Assembly: GCA_003164305.1 (NCBI GenBank)
Contig: PLSZ01000202.1
Location: 6,545 to 13,176 of the forward strand
DNA: 6,632 nucleotides
Direction of reading: 5' to 3'
Origin: Acetobacteraceae bacterium
GTDB lineage: Bacteria > Pseudomonadota > Alphaproteobacteria > Acetobacterales > Acetobacteraceae
Numbering within the stretch: the stretch's first letter is position 1; every line of letters starts with the position of its first letter. The translations under genes were made by a program, and so were the position numbers. Below the pieces are notes generated by a model. That model was given only the letters and a program-made list of their open reading frames with translations, made no database searches and was not told the origin of the DNA. Positions 1 to 6,474 of this stretch are shown here, piece after piece.

Positions 1-451
1 CGGCACCAGCGTCAGCCGGGTCGGCGGCAAAACCCAGGCGCGCGCGTTGCGCGAGGCGGCGGAGACGTTGCGCCTGGACTACGCGCAGTTCCTTGAGCTG
101 GAAATGTTTACCCGCTTCGGCGGCATGCCGGACGCGCGGGTGCGCGATCAACTGACTCGCGGCGCCCGGATCCGCGCGATCCTGACCCAGCCCAGACATG
201 CGCCGATGCGATTGGCCGATGAGGTGGCGCTGGTGCTCGCGGTGCAGGCCGGACTGTTGGATCCAATGCCGCTGACCGATGTCGCCGCCTTCCGCGATGG
301 GTTGCCTCAGGCTTTGGACCGCGGCGCGTCCGATACCGTGCGGCTGATCCAGCAGACCGGCGCGCTGGACGGGACGCACAAGCAGGCCTTGATCGAAACG
401 CTACGATCGTACGCGAGTTCGTCGCGAACGTCCGATCGGTCACCGGCGTGA
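1..451 (+). CDS. atpA: F-type ATPase alpha subunit, C-terminal part (probable N-ATPase); 5' truncated by window edge
   Basis: This is the C-terminal third of the alpha subunit of an F1 ATPase. Alpha alternates with beta in the catalytic hexamer on the cytoplasmic face of the membrane. The reading frame enters at position 2 and gives 149 codons before TGA. It opens with GTSVSRVGG, the conserved alpha segment whose arginine (codon at 17-19) corresponds to the arginine finger that reaches into the beta catalytic site. The C-terminal helical domain follows, with [19 protein letters not shown] matching the usual LAQYRELxAFxQFG stretch, then [17 protein letters not shown] and the final helices. The nucleotide-binding P-loop domain lies outside the window. 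Its stop overlaps the gamma start by 4 bases (GTGA). Family assignment is firm. The N-type label is inferred from gene order, because gamma follows directly and no beta gene comes after gamma. Confidence 0.95.
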   Translation, partial: GTSVSRVGGKTQARALREAAETLRLDYAQFLELEMFTRFGGMPDARVRDQLTRGARIRAILTQPRHAPMRLADEVALVLAVQAGLLDPMPLTDVAAFRDGLPQALDRGASDTVRLIQQTGALDGTHKQALIETLRSYASSSRTSDRSPA

Positions 452-1302
452 CTGAACGCCTCGCGGACATCGGCGCGCGGGTTGAAGGCGTCCGTCAACT
501 CGGCGCGGTGGTCAACGCGATGCGCGGGATCGCCGCCGCGCGTGTCCAGCAGGCCCGCGGCCAATTGGTCGCGGTGGACGGCTACGCGGCGACGATCGCG
601 GCCGCCATCGGACGCGCGCTCGCGCTGGTCCCCGTCAACGCGGCGGACGGAACGCAGCGGCCACGCCGCCTCGCGCTCGTGTTGTTCTGCGCCGAACAGG
701 GATTCGCCGGTGCCTTCAGCGAACGGGTGCTCGACTCGGCCGCGGCCGATCTTTCGACCGCGGAATTGTTCGTCATCGGCACGAGAGGCGTCGCGGCCGC
801 CGCCGAGCGCGGCCTCGTACTGGGCTGGCAAACCGCCATGCCGTCGCACACGGCGGGCATTCCCAGGTTGGCCGACCTGATCGCCGGCGCCCTTTACGAG
901 CGCATCGCCGCCGGCGAAATCGACCGGCTCGACGCGGTTTTCACCCAATTGCGGCCGGGGAGCGGCTCACCGGTACGACGCACCCGCCTCCTCCCGGTTG
1001 ATCTGGCGCTGTTTCCCGGCGAAACAGCCCATAACGCGCCGCTGATCAACCTGGCGCCCGAAGCGCTGCTCAACGCCCTGACCGCGGATTATCTCCACGC
1101 GCGGTTATGCGACGCGGCGCTGCATGCGTTCGCCGCCGAGAACGAGGCACGGATGCAGGCCATGGGAGCGGCGCGCGAACAGATCGAACGCCAGTTGGGC
1201 TCCCTCCGGGCGATCCAACGGCGCGTGCGGCAGGAGGAGATTACCTCTGAAATCATCGAACTCGCCGCGGGCGAATCCGCCAGCAGACGGGGACGCGACT
1301 GA
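448..1302 (+). CDS. atpG: F-type ATPase gamma subunit (probable N-ATPase, last gene of operon)
   Basis: Gamma is the central rotor shaft of F1, transmitting rotation between the c-ring and the alpha/beta hexamer. The protein is 284 residues, close to the usual 285-300. Residues about 8-40 ([20 protein letters not shown] onward) align with the N-terminal coiled-coil helix IKxRIxSVKxTxKITxAMxxVA of standard gamma. Residues 81-91 ([11 protein letters not shown]) replace the usual SDRGLCGGFN motif. The C-terminal helix (about 205-275) contains ENEARMQAM and ends in [10 protein letters not shown], equivalent to the canonical RQxxITxEIxEIVxGA signature. The GTG start at 448 is set by the GTGA overlap with the alpha stop, which suggests translational coupling. 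Divergence from standard gamma (few lysines, altered GLCGG) together with the terminal operon position favours the alternate N-ATPase form. A small hairpin follows the stop. Confidence 0.93.
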   Translation: MTERLADIGARVEGVRQLGAVVNAMRGIAAARVQQARGQLVAVDGYAATIAAAIGRALALVPVNAADGTQRPRRLALVLFCAEQGFAGAFSERVLDSAAADLSTAELFVIGTRGVAAAAERGLVLGWQTAMPSHTAGIPRLADLIAGALYERIAAGEIDRLDAVFTQLRPGSGSPVRRTRLLPVDLALFPGETAHNAPLINLAPEALLNALTADYLHARLCDAALHAFAAENEARMQAMGAAREQIERQLGSLRAIQRRVRQEEITSEIIELAAGESASRRGRD

Positions 1303-1312
1303 CGTCCCGATG

Positions 1313-1331
1313 TCCGGTCACGCCGACCGGA
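1313..1331 (+). terminator. Possible terminator hairpin after the ATPase operon
   Basis: A perfect 7-bp inverted repeat, TCCGGTC / GACCGGA, with a five-base loop (ACGCC), starts 11 bases after the gamma stop codon. Its position suits transcript termination or 3'-end protection. There is no U-tract after it (GTTCCAGGG follows), so it is not a canonical intrinsic terminator. Confidence 0.35.
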
Positions 1332-1493
1332 GTTCCAGGGCGGGAGGTCTTAACGCGGTATCGCTTCGTATTAATGAAAACCTGGTAATATTGTGAGGAC
1401 TAGCGCATGCTTGACCAGCGTTCCGGACCATCGTGATTCGATCATGGAACGGTTGCATCTTCCTTTCGCAATCACCGTCTGTTCCCCCGCGCC

Positions 1494-1509
1494 GGGCTCC
1501 ATAGAGCCC
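1494..1509. repeat. Short perfect inverted repeat (6-bp stem, CATA loop)
   Basis: GGGCTC CATA GAGCCC forms a perfect 6-bp stem with a four-base loop. A T-rich stretch (ATTTTTCG, TATTTTCT) begins about 25 bases downstream, too far away for a standard intrinsic terminator. It could be a weak RNA hairpin or a protein-binding site. Confidence 0.4.
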
Positions 1510-1611
1510 ACCCAGAGCGGTTCAAATTCACCATTTTTCGTGTATTTTCTTATGGTTGCAAGAAAGTCGCATGATCCACGCCGCGACGGCAGCCCCCGCC
1601 TCGGACCCGCC

Positions 1612-1634
1612 CGGCGGCCCCTCCCGGGCCGCCG
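1612..1634. repeat. Strong 9-bp all-G:C hairpin
   Basis: CGGCGGCCC and GGGCCGCCG are perfectly complementary around a five-base CTCCC loop. This is the most stable potential stem in the gap. No U-run follows on either strand, so it does not look like a Rho-independent terminator. It may act as an RNA stabiliser, an attenuator-like element, or one copy of a palindromic chromosomal repeat (REP-like). Confidence 0.55.
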
Positions 1635-1684
1635 AGAAATTACCTTGGCGCAATCTCGTCTCGCGGTTTTCCCGTGATCGTCCC

Positions 1685-1712
1685 TTGCGCCACGTATACT
1701 CGCGTGTAAACT
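1685..1712 (+). promoter_or_regulatory. Weak candidate promoter for the secreted repeat protein gene
   Basis: TATACT at 1695-1700 matches five of six bases of a sigma70 -10 box, but no credible -35 box sits 16-18 bases upstream. A second pairing is TTGCGC (1685-1690) with TAAACT (1707-1712) at a 16-base spacer, which is also imperfect. Either would leave a leader of about 320 bases before the gene at 2034. This is a motif match only. Confidence 0.2.
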
Positions 1713-1793
1713 TTCTTCGCCATTGAGACTACCATCACGATCTGGAACTCACCACCGTCAGACCAATGATCCAGGCGGATCCACGGCGCTCAA

Positions 1794-1809
1794 CGTGTCG
1801 GGCGACACG
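1794..1809. repeat. Inverted repeat, possible operator
   Basis: CGTGTCG GG CGACACG is a perfect 7+7 dyad with a two-base centre, about 225 bases upstream of the repeat-protein start. Its size and symmetry fit a dimeric regulator site, but nothing identifies a regulator, and chance occurrence in G+C-rich DNA is possible. Confidence 0.3.
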
Positions 1810-2033
1810 ATGGTCACGTTCCGGAATGTCGCCACGAGCACAACCAGCAATTGCTCCTGATAGGACCGAAGCGGGCTTGAAGATGCAACCTCGGAGCGAC
1901 GAACGCAGATGAGCCCGGATCCGGTTGGCCCCCGGTCGGTGCCGCCGAGGCCAGCAGAATCGTTCGTGTCCAGGTTCTTGAGGACCGGCCACCTAGGATT
2001 ACGACGCGTCTCAGCAACGCGGAGATCAGGCCG

Positions 2034-2984
2034 ATGAAATCAGGCTTGCTGTTGACGGCCGCGATGGCCGCGGTGCTGCTGGCCGGTGCCAACTCCGCCC
2101 GAGCGGCGTCGGACTTCACCACGATCTCGGACCCGGCGGGGGTGTCCACCAATGCGATGGGCATCAACGACGCGGGCGTCGTGGTCGGCGGTTCCACTGA
2201 CAGCGGCGGCAACTCGAGCGGTTTCAGCCTGACCGGTGCCACATTCACCCCGGTCGACGTACCCGGCGCGGCGATGACGACCGCCAGCGGCATCAACAAC
2301 GCTGGCGTGATCACAGGGTATTATCAGAACGCTTTCGGCGTGCATGGATTTACTCAGACGGGCGCCACGGCCACGCCCTTCGATGAACCCAACGCGGCCA
2401 CCGGCGGCAAGACCTACGGTTCGGCCACCAATGCCGCGGGAACCACGGTTGGCTACTACTTCGACAACGCCCTGGCGCTCCATGGCTTCAGCGTCACCAC
2501 CGGAACCTACACCTCCCTGGATGTCACTGGTCTCGGCAGCGTCGTATCCACCCAGGCACTCGGCATCAACGCCGCGGGAACCATCGTTGGTTCCTACAGC
2601 GATGGGACGCAGGAGCATGGTTTCGTGGACGTCGGGGGCAACTACACGGCGGTCAACGCTCCGAACGGTTCCAAGGGCACCGTCGTGACAAGCATCGATT
2701 CAGTCGGCGATCTGGGCGGCTATTACATCGACGGCGGCGGTACCACCCACGGCTTCGTCGATGTCGATGGCACGTTCTATACCGTCGATGATCCGAATGC
2801 GGGAACCGTCACCGAAATCGCCGGCTTTAATAGTGTCGGCCAGGTGGTCGGCTATTACGTCGCCAACTCCGATGACGTGTTCGGCTTCACCGCCGATGTG
2901 ACCGAGCCGCGAACGCTCGCCATGTTCGGCCTGGCCACTCTGGGCATGTTAGGCCTGCGCCGGGGCCGCTCTTTCGGGTTTTGA
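2034..2984 (+). CDS. Secreted HAF-repeat protein with PEP-CTERM-like sorting signal
   Basis: This encodes a 316-residue exported protein of unknown function. Residues 1-25 form a signal peptide (MKSG, hydrophobic LLLTAAMAAVLLAGA, cleavage near SARAA-SD). Residues about 43-292 contain six tandem units of about 43-46 residues, starting near 43, 86, 132, 177, 221 and 264. Most follow the pattern GIN.AG.xVGYY, about ten residues, HGF, then a (T)xxDxP-type turn. This is the HAF extracellular repeat pattern, plausibly a beta-propeller-like fold. Residues 290-312 (TEP, hydrophobic TLAMFGLATLGMLGL, then RRGR) resemble a PEP-CTERM tail, which exosortase processes at the envelope, although the usual VPEP is here TEP. 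There is no cysteine. The ATG at 2034 is supported by GGAG at 2021-2024, nine bases upstream. No exosortase is in the window. The gene converges on the Mo-enzyme operon. Confidence 0.85.
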   Translation: MKSGLLLTAAMAAVLLAGANSARAASDFTTISDPAGVSTNAMGINDAGVVVGGSTDSGGNSSGFSLTGATFTPVDVPGAAMTTASGINNAGVITGYYQNAFGVHGFTQTGATATPFDEPNAATGGKTYGSATNAAGTTVGYYFDNALALHGFSVTTGTYTSLDVTGLGSVVSTQALGINAAGTIVGSYSDGTQEHGFVDVGGNYTAVNAPNGSKGTVVTSIDSVGDLGGYYIDGGGTTHGFVDVDGTFYTVDDPNAGTVTEIAGFNSVGQVVGYYVANSDDVFGFTADVTEPRTLAMFGLATLGMLGLRRGRSFGF

Positions 2985-2999
2985 CCGGCCGGCCAGCGC

Positions 3000-3314
3000 C
3001 TACTTCGGATTGACCCGCACGCCGCTGCCAGGTGTGCCCGGAGGCGCGATCGCCATGCCGGGATCGACATTCGGCTGCTTGACCGTGGTGTCCCGCGTGG
3101 CATCCGGTACCGGGCGCACCACGCCAGTGGGCGGCACCGAGTCCGCTCGTCTGTCCGGAGCCGGGGTCGCCTGATCGCCCTCAGTCCCGGGCGCGGCCGA
3201 TTTGGGCGAAGCATCGCCGGTCAGTGGCAACGGCGTCTTCTCCCCGTCCGCTGCCATGGCCCCAACCGAACCAGACGCGAGCACACAGACCGCGCCAATC
3301 AACGCGTAGCGCAT
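3000..3314 (-). CDS. Small exported proline-rich protein, last gene of the Mo-hydroxylase operon
   Basis: This is an uncharacterised small exported protein, 104 residues from the chosen start. Residues 1-21 (MRYALIGAVCVLASGSVGAMA) are a classic signal peptide with an AMA-AD cleavage site. The mature part is hydrophilic, rich in Pro, Gly, Thr and Asp, and probably disordered. It ends in VDPGM, PPGTPGSG and a final VNPK. From memory, short exported proteobacterial proteins of unknown role share a VDPGM...PPGTPG...PK ending; this is not verified. The start at 3314 is preferred because AAGGA lies seven bases upstream. An alternative ATG at 3332 forms an ATGA overlap with the stop of the molybdopterin subunit gene and adds MRKETS in front. 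Either way the gene sits directly behind that subunit gene, so co-transcription is likely. Lipoprotein export is unlikely, since GAVC is a poor lipobox. Confidence 0.75.
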   Translation of the reverse strand: MRYALIGAVCVLASGSVGAMAADGEKTPLPLTGDASPKSAAPGTEGDQATPAPDRRADSVPPTGVVRPVPDATRDTTVKQPNVDPGMAIAPPGTPGSGVRVNPK

Positions 3315-3319
3315 CGACG

Positions 3320-3327
3320 TTTCCTTT
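3320..3327 (-). promoter_or_regulatory. Ribosome binding site deciding the start of the small exported protein
   Basis: Read on the minus strand, the sequence is AAAGGAAA, placing an AAGGA core seven bases before the ATG at 3314. No comparable purine-rich site precedes the overlapping ATG at 3332. This favours the shorter N-terminus, which also gives the tidier signal peptide. Confidence 0.55.
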
Positions 3328-3328
3328 C

Positions 3329-5503
3329 TCATACCAACAACTTATCCAACCGGATCGGCAACTCCCGCACCCGCGTTCCGGTCGCGTGCCAGACCGCGTT
3401 GGCGATCGCGGCCGCCACGCCGACCGTGGGTAACTCGCCGATTCCCTTCAGGCCGAGCGGCGTGCTGATCGTATCGGGCGATTCAACGACGATGGTCTGA
3501 ATATCCGGAATGTCGGCGTTCACCGGCATGTGATACTCGGCGATATTGGCGTTGACGATGCGGCCGAACTCCGGATCGACCCGGGTTTCCTCCATCAGCG
3601 CCATGCCGATGCCAAACACGATGCCGCCGATCAACTGACTACGAGCGGTCTTCGCGCTTATTACTTTACCGCAATCGAATGCGCCCACCCACCGGCTGAC
3701 CTTGATCGTACGCAGATCGGCGTCGATCCGCACCTCGGCGAATTGCGCGCCGAACGCATGCCGCGTGTATTTGTCCGCGTCTGGCGAGGGCTTCGTATTG
3801 GCGGTCGCCTCGACCGACGGAACACCGCCCCGGGCCATCGCGTCGCCGACGCTCATCTGACGATCCGGTCCTCGCACCACGCCGTTGTCCAGCCGAAGAT
3901 CGCCGGACGCGTTCCAGCCGGTCAGCGCCAGCAACTTGTCCCTGACCTGGAAGGCCGCCTGCTGCACGGCCGGCAGCACGCTCGCCGAGGTCATCGACCC
4001 GCCCGACACCGGCGCTGGCGGGAACCGGCTGTCGCCCAGTTCGACGCGCACGCGCTCGACGGGGACGCCGAGAACGTCGGCGGCGACCTGCGCCATCGTC
4101 GTGTAGGTTCCGGTCCCCAGGTCCTGGGTTCCCGATCGCACCAACACGTCGCCGTTCGCCATCATCCGCACCAGCGCCGAAGCCGCCATCCGGTTGGTCG
4201 GATAGGTCGATGTCGCCATGCCCATGCCGATCAGCACCCGGCCATCGCGCATCGAGCCAGGGGGGGGCGTGCGCCGCGACCAGTTGAAGGCTTCCGCGCC
4301 CTGGCGGTAGCACGCGCGGAGACCCTTGCTGGCGAACGGCCTGCCGCTGGTCGGATCGAATTCGGCATAGTTTCGAAGGCGCAATTCGACCGGATCCATC
4401 GACAGCGCGACCGCCAGTTCATCCATCGCGGACTCAAGCGCGAAATTACCCGACGCCTCACCTGGCGCGCGCATGAACGTCGGCAGTCCCTGATTGACAC
4501 TGACCAAACGATGCGTTGTCGCGATATTGGCGCACGCGTAAAGCATCCGCGACTCCACGCCCACCGTCTCCGCGAACTCCCCAGTACTGGGCTGCGACGT
4601 CTGCGACAATCCGTCGTGCCTGATCGCCAACAATTTCCCATCGCTGTCGGCCGCGAGCTTCAGTTTTTGCACCGTCCGCGCCCGGTAGCCGTTGGACGTG
4701 AACATCTGCTGGCGCGTCACTTCCAGCTTGACCGGGCGATTGACCTTGCGTGCCGCCATGGCGGTCAGAGCGACGTGTGGCCACGTATTGCCCTTGCAGC
4801 CGAAGCCGCCGCCCACGAACGGGCAAATGACCGTCACATTTTCCTTCGGGATGTCGAACAGCGTCGCCAGCGTTTCCTGTGCACCGGAAATGGCCTGAGT
4901 CGCCGTGCGCACCGTCAACCGATCGCCATTCCATTGCGCGATCGCCACGTGCAACTCCATCGGATTGTGATGCTCGATCGGCGTGATGTACGTCGCGTCC
5001 ACCATGGCCGCGGCGCCTTGCATCGCCGCGTCCGGATCGCCGACCTTGGTATCCGGTTTGGAACGGCCGTTGTCGAATTTCTTCGGCTCGTATGCCTGGC
5101 TCAGCACCGCATCCATGATGGTCACGGCTTCCCCAGCCCGATAACGGACCGAGACCTTGGCGGCGGCGGCCTGCGCCTGCTGCAACGTCTCCGCGACAAC
5201 CACCGCGACATGCTGTCCGCTGTAGAGCACCTCGTTGCCTTGCAGCAACGGGAACGTCACCGGTTGCCGCGCACCCTGCTTGAGGTTCAATTTATCCGCG
5301 TTGTCGGGCGTCAGGATTTCCAGCACGCCCGGCATCGCCCGCGCTTTGCTGGTATCGATTCCAGAGATTGTTCCGGCGGCGACGGTGCTTTGCACCAGGA
5401 TCGCGTGTGCCATCCCGTCGGCGGAGGCCTCTGCCGCGTATTTCGCCTGGCCGAGGACTTTCCGCCGTCCGTCTTGCCGATCGATGCTTTGACCCACGAT
5501 CAT
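3329..5503 (-). CDS. paoC: Molybdopterin-binding subunit of a xanthine dehydrogenase / aldehyde oxidoreductase family enzyme (PaoC-like)
   Basis: This is the catalytic subunit of a three-part molybdenum hydroxylase. It would hydroxylate an aldehyde or N-heterocycle at the Mo-cofactor and pass electrons to the FeS subunit. It has 724 residues from the ATG, close to E. coli PaoC (about 730). Approximate positions (one lower from the ATG than from the GTG): N-terminal a/b-hammerhead domain 5-125; VEHHNPMELH-type segment (IEHHNPMELH) about 176-185; cofactor loop PFVGGGFGCKG about 228-238; FMRAPGEASGNFALESAMDE about 343-362; SGTQDLGTGTYT about 457-468; GGSMTSAS about 501-508; and KGIGELPTVG near 686-695, with the catalytic glutamate E690. 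There is no signal peptide, consistent with export as a folded complex carried by a partner's Tat signal. The start is ATG at 5503, sharing one base with the FAD-subunit stop, with GGGAG eight bases upstream; GTG at 5506 is possible. It lacks the AYxCSFR loop of CO dehydrogenase. The exact substrate is unknown. Confidence 0.93.
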   Translation of the reverse strand: MIVGQSIDRQDGRRKVLGQAKYAAEASADGMAHAILVQSTVAAGTISGIDTSKARAMPGVLEILTPDNADKLNLKQGARQPVTFPLLQGNEVLYSGQHVAVVVAETLQQAQAAAAKVSVRYRAGEAVTIMDAVLSQAYEPKKFDNGRSKPDTKVGDPDAAMQGAAAMVDATYITPIEHHNPMELHVAIAQWNGDRLTVRTATQAISGAQETLATLFDIPKENVTVICPFVGGGFGCKGNTWPHVALTAMAARKVNRPVKLEVTRQQMFTSNGYRARTVQKLKLAADSDGKLLAIRHDGLSQTSQPSTGEFAETVGVESRMLYACANIATTHRLVSVNQGLPTFMRAPGEASGNFALESAMDELAVALSMDPVELRLRNYAEFDPTSGRPFASKGLRACYRQGAEAFNWSRRTPPPGSMRDGRVLIGMGMATSTYPTNRMAASALVRMMANGDVLVRSGTQDLGTGTYTTMAQVAADVLGVPVERVRVELGDSRFPPAPVSGGSMTSASVLPAVQQAAFQVRDKLLALTGWNASGDLRLDNGVVRGPDRQMSVGDAMARGGVPSVEATANTKPSPDADKYTRHAFGAQFAEVRIDADLRTIKVSRWVGAFDCGKVISAKTARSQLIGGIVFGIGMALMEETRVDPEFGRIVNANIAEYHMPVNADIPDIQTIVVESPDTISTPLGLKGIGELPTVGVAAAIANAVWHATGTRVRELPIRLDKLLV

Positions 5504-6471
5504 CACAGGTTCTCCCGCTCGGCGACGGTGTGCAGACCCCGAAGCACGGTGCGACGCGCCAGTTCGGCCTTGAAATCATTGCCACCGGCGCCCTTCGCAC
5601 CATCTCCGGCGCACGCCGCCGCCGCCGCGAATGCTTCGGCCGTCGCGGGCTTGCCACGCAATGCGTCCTCGACATGGGTCAGGCGCCAGGGCATCGGCGC
5701 GACGCCGCCCAGAGCCACCCGCGCGTCGCGAATTTGGTGGTTGGCGATGTCGAGCCCAACCGCCGCCGACACCAGGGCGAACGCGAAACTCGTGCGATCG
5801 CGCACTTTCACATAGCACGAGTTTCGCACCGCCGCGCTGCTCTGGACGTGGACCTTGACGATCATCTCGCCGGGCAGCAGGACCGTTTCGATGTCCGGCG
5901 TATCGCCGGGCGGCCGATAAAACCCGGCGATCGGCACGCGCCGCGTTTTGCCACCGGGCGCCGTCAGTTCCAGCTCCGCGTCGAACGCCATCAACGCCAC
6001 GGGAAGGTCAGAGGGATGCGTGGCGATGCACTGCGCGCTGCCTCCGAAGATCGCGAGTTCGCGGTTGTCGCCACGGATCGCCGGACATCCCGCACCCGGT
6101 TGGCGCTTGTTGCAGGGGAAGCCGACGTCGCGAAAATATCCGCACCGTGTGCGTTGCAACAAATTGCCGCCGATGGTGCCCATGTTACGGATCTGCGGCG
6201 ACGCGGCGGACAGCAGCGCCTGAGAGATCGCCGGCCACTGCTTTTTAACACCGTCGTGCATCGCCGTCTGGTTCATGCCGCACAGCGCGCCGAGCTCAAG
6301 GTTGGCGTCGGTGGCGACGATATCGTGAGACAACGCGTCGCTGAGATCGACCAGCCGCCGCGGCGCGACGACCTCGTTCTTCATCAACTGCAACAAATCT
6401 GTCCCGCCGGCGATGAAGGCGTCGCCATCTCGCCACGCCGCTCCGGGCGCGATCAGTTCAAAGGTCTGCAT
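5503..6471 (-). CDS. paoB: FAD-binding subunit with [4Fe-4S] insert (PaoB-like)
   Basis: This is the medium subunit of the molybdenum hydroxylase. It carries FAD, which passes electrons on to the final acceptor. It has 322 residues, close to E. coli PaoB (318). FAD-binding motifs are AGGTDLLQLM at 21-30 and NMGTIGGNLLQRTRC at 96-110, with the CO-dehydrogenase flavoprotein C-terminal domain from about 217 (CYVKVRDRTSFAFALVSAAV). Between the FAD motifs and the second half sit four cysteines, C110, C120, C129 and C148 (RCGYFRDVGFPCNKR, GAGCP, AQCIAT). These match the extra [4Fe-4S] cluster of PaoB and related subunits, which ordinary CoxM/XdhB subunits lack. The ATG at 6471 lies three bases after the stop of the [2Fe-2S] subunit gene, and its own stop overlaps the next gene's start. 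Confidence 0.93.
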   Translation of the reverse strand: MQTFELIAPGAAWRDGDAFIAGGTDLLQLMKNEVVAPRRLVDLSDALSHDIVATDANLELGALCGMNQTAMHDGVKKQWPAISQALLSAASPQIRNMGTIGGNLLQRTRCGYFRDVGFPCNKRQPGAGCPAIRGDNRELAIFGGSAQCIATHPSDLPVALMAFDAELELTAPGGKTRRVPIAGFYRPPGDTPDIETVLLPGEMIVKVHVQSSAAVRNSCYVKVRDRTSFAFALVSAAVGLDIANHQIRDARVALGGVAPMPWRLTHVEDALRGKPATAEAFAAAAACAGDGAKGAGGNDFKAELARRTVLRGLHTVAERENL

Positions 6472-6474
6472 GGC

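Larger units (their letters stand above)
1303..2033. other. Intergenic region of about 730 bases, no convincing gene
   Basis: I see no protein family in any frame here. The longest plus-strand ORF (1393-1677) starts with GTG, lacks a clear ribosome binding site and has low-complexity Arg/Pro-rich content at its end. The region holds several inverted repeats (1313-1331, 1420-1450, 1494-1509, 1612-1634, 1794-1809), a ten-base palindrome CCGGATCCGG (1915-1924), and an AT-rich island around 1520-1565 that contrasts with the surrounding G+C-rich DNA. It probably carries the 3' end of the ATPase transcript and the promoter and leader of the secreted repeat protein gene. It could also contain an unrecognised small RNA or decayed sequence. 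Confidence 0.6.

Noticed and set aside
307..948. Minus-strand ORF of 213 codons across alpha and gamma
   Set aside because: It is antisense to two well-supported ATPase genes and has no motif or ribosome binding site support.
1393..1677. Plus-strand ORF of 94 codons in the intergenic gap
   Set aside because: GTG start without a clear ribosome binding site, an Arg/Pro-rich end that runs through the 9-bp G:C hairpin, and no recognisable family. A small real gene cannot be fully excluded.
1814..2314. Minus-strand ORF of 166 codons over the start of the repeat-protein gene
   Set aside because: Its repetitive Pro/Ala/Val composition is the mirror of the HAF repeats and signal peptide on the other strand, not an independent protein.
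2040..2900. Autotransporter or RTX calcium-binding toxin
   Set aside because: No beta-barrel domain and no GGxGxDxxx nonapeptides. The repeat anchors are GIN.AG and HGF, which fit the HAF pattern.
3252..3314. Lipoprotein signal in the small exported protein
   Set aside because: The only early cysteine is in GAVC, a poor lipobox, while AMA-AD is a good ordinary signal peptidase I site.
3329..5503. Aerobic CO dehydrogenase large subunit (CoxL)
   Set aside because: The AYxCSFR active-site loop of form I CoxL is absent, and the FAD partner has the four-cysteine PaoB-type insert.
3530..5815. Plus-strand ORF of 761 codons antisense to the molybdopterin subunit gene
   Set aside because: Its translation is rich in Arg, His, Asp and Ala with no family motif. 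It spans two real genes on the other strand whose products show clear motifs. Long antisense ORFs are expected in G+C-rich DNA.
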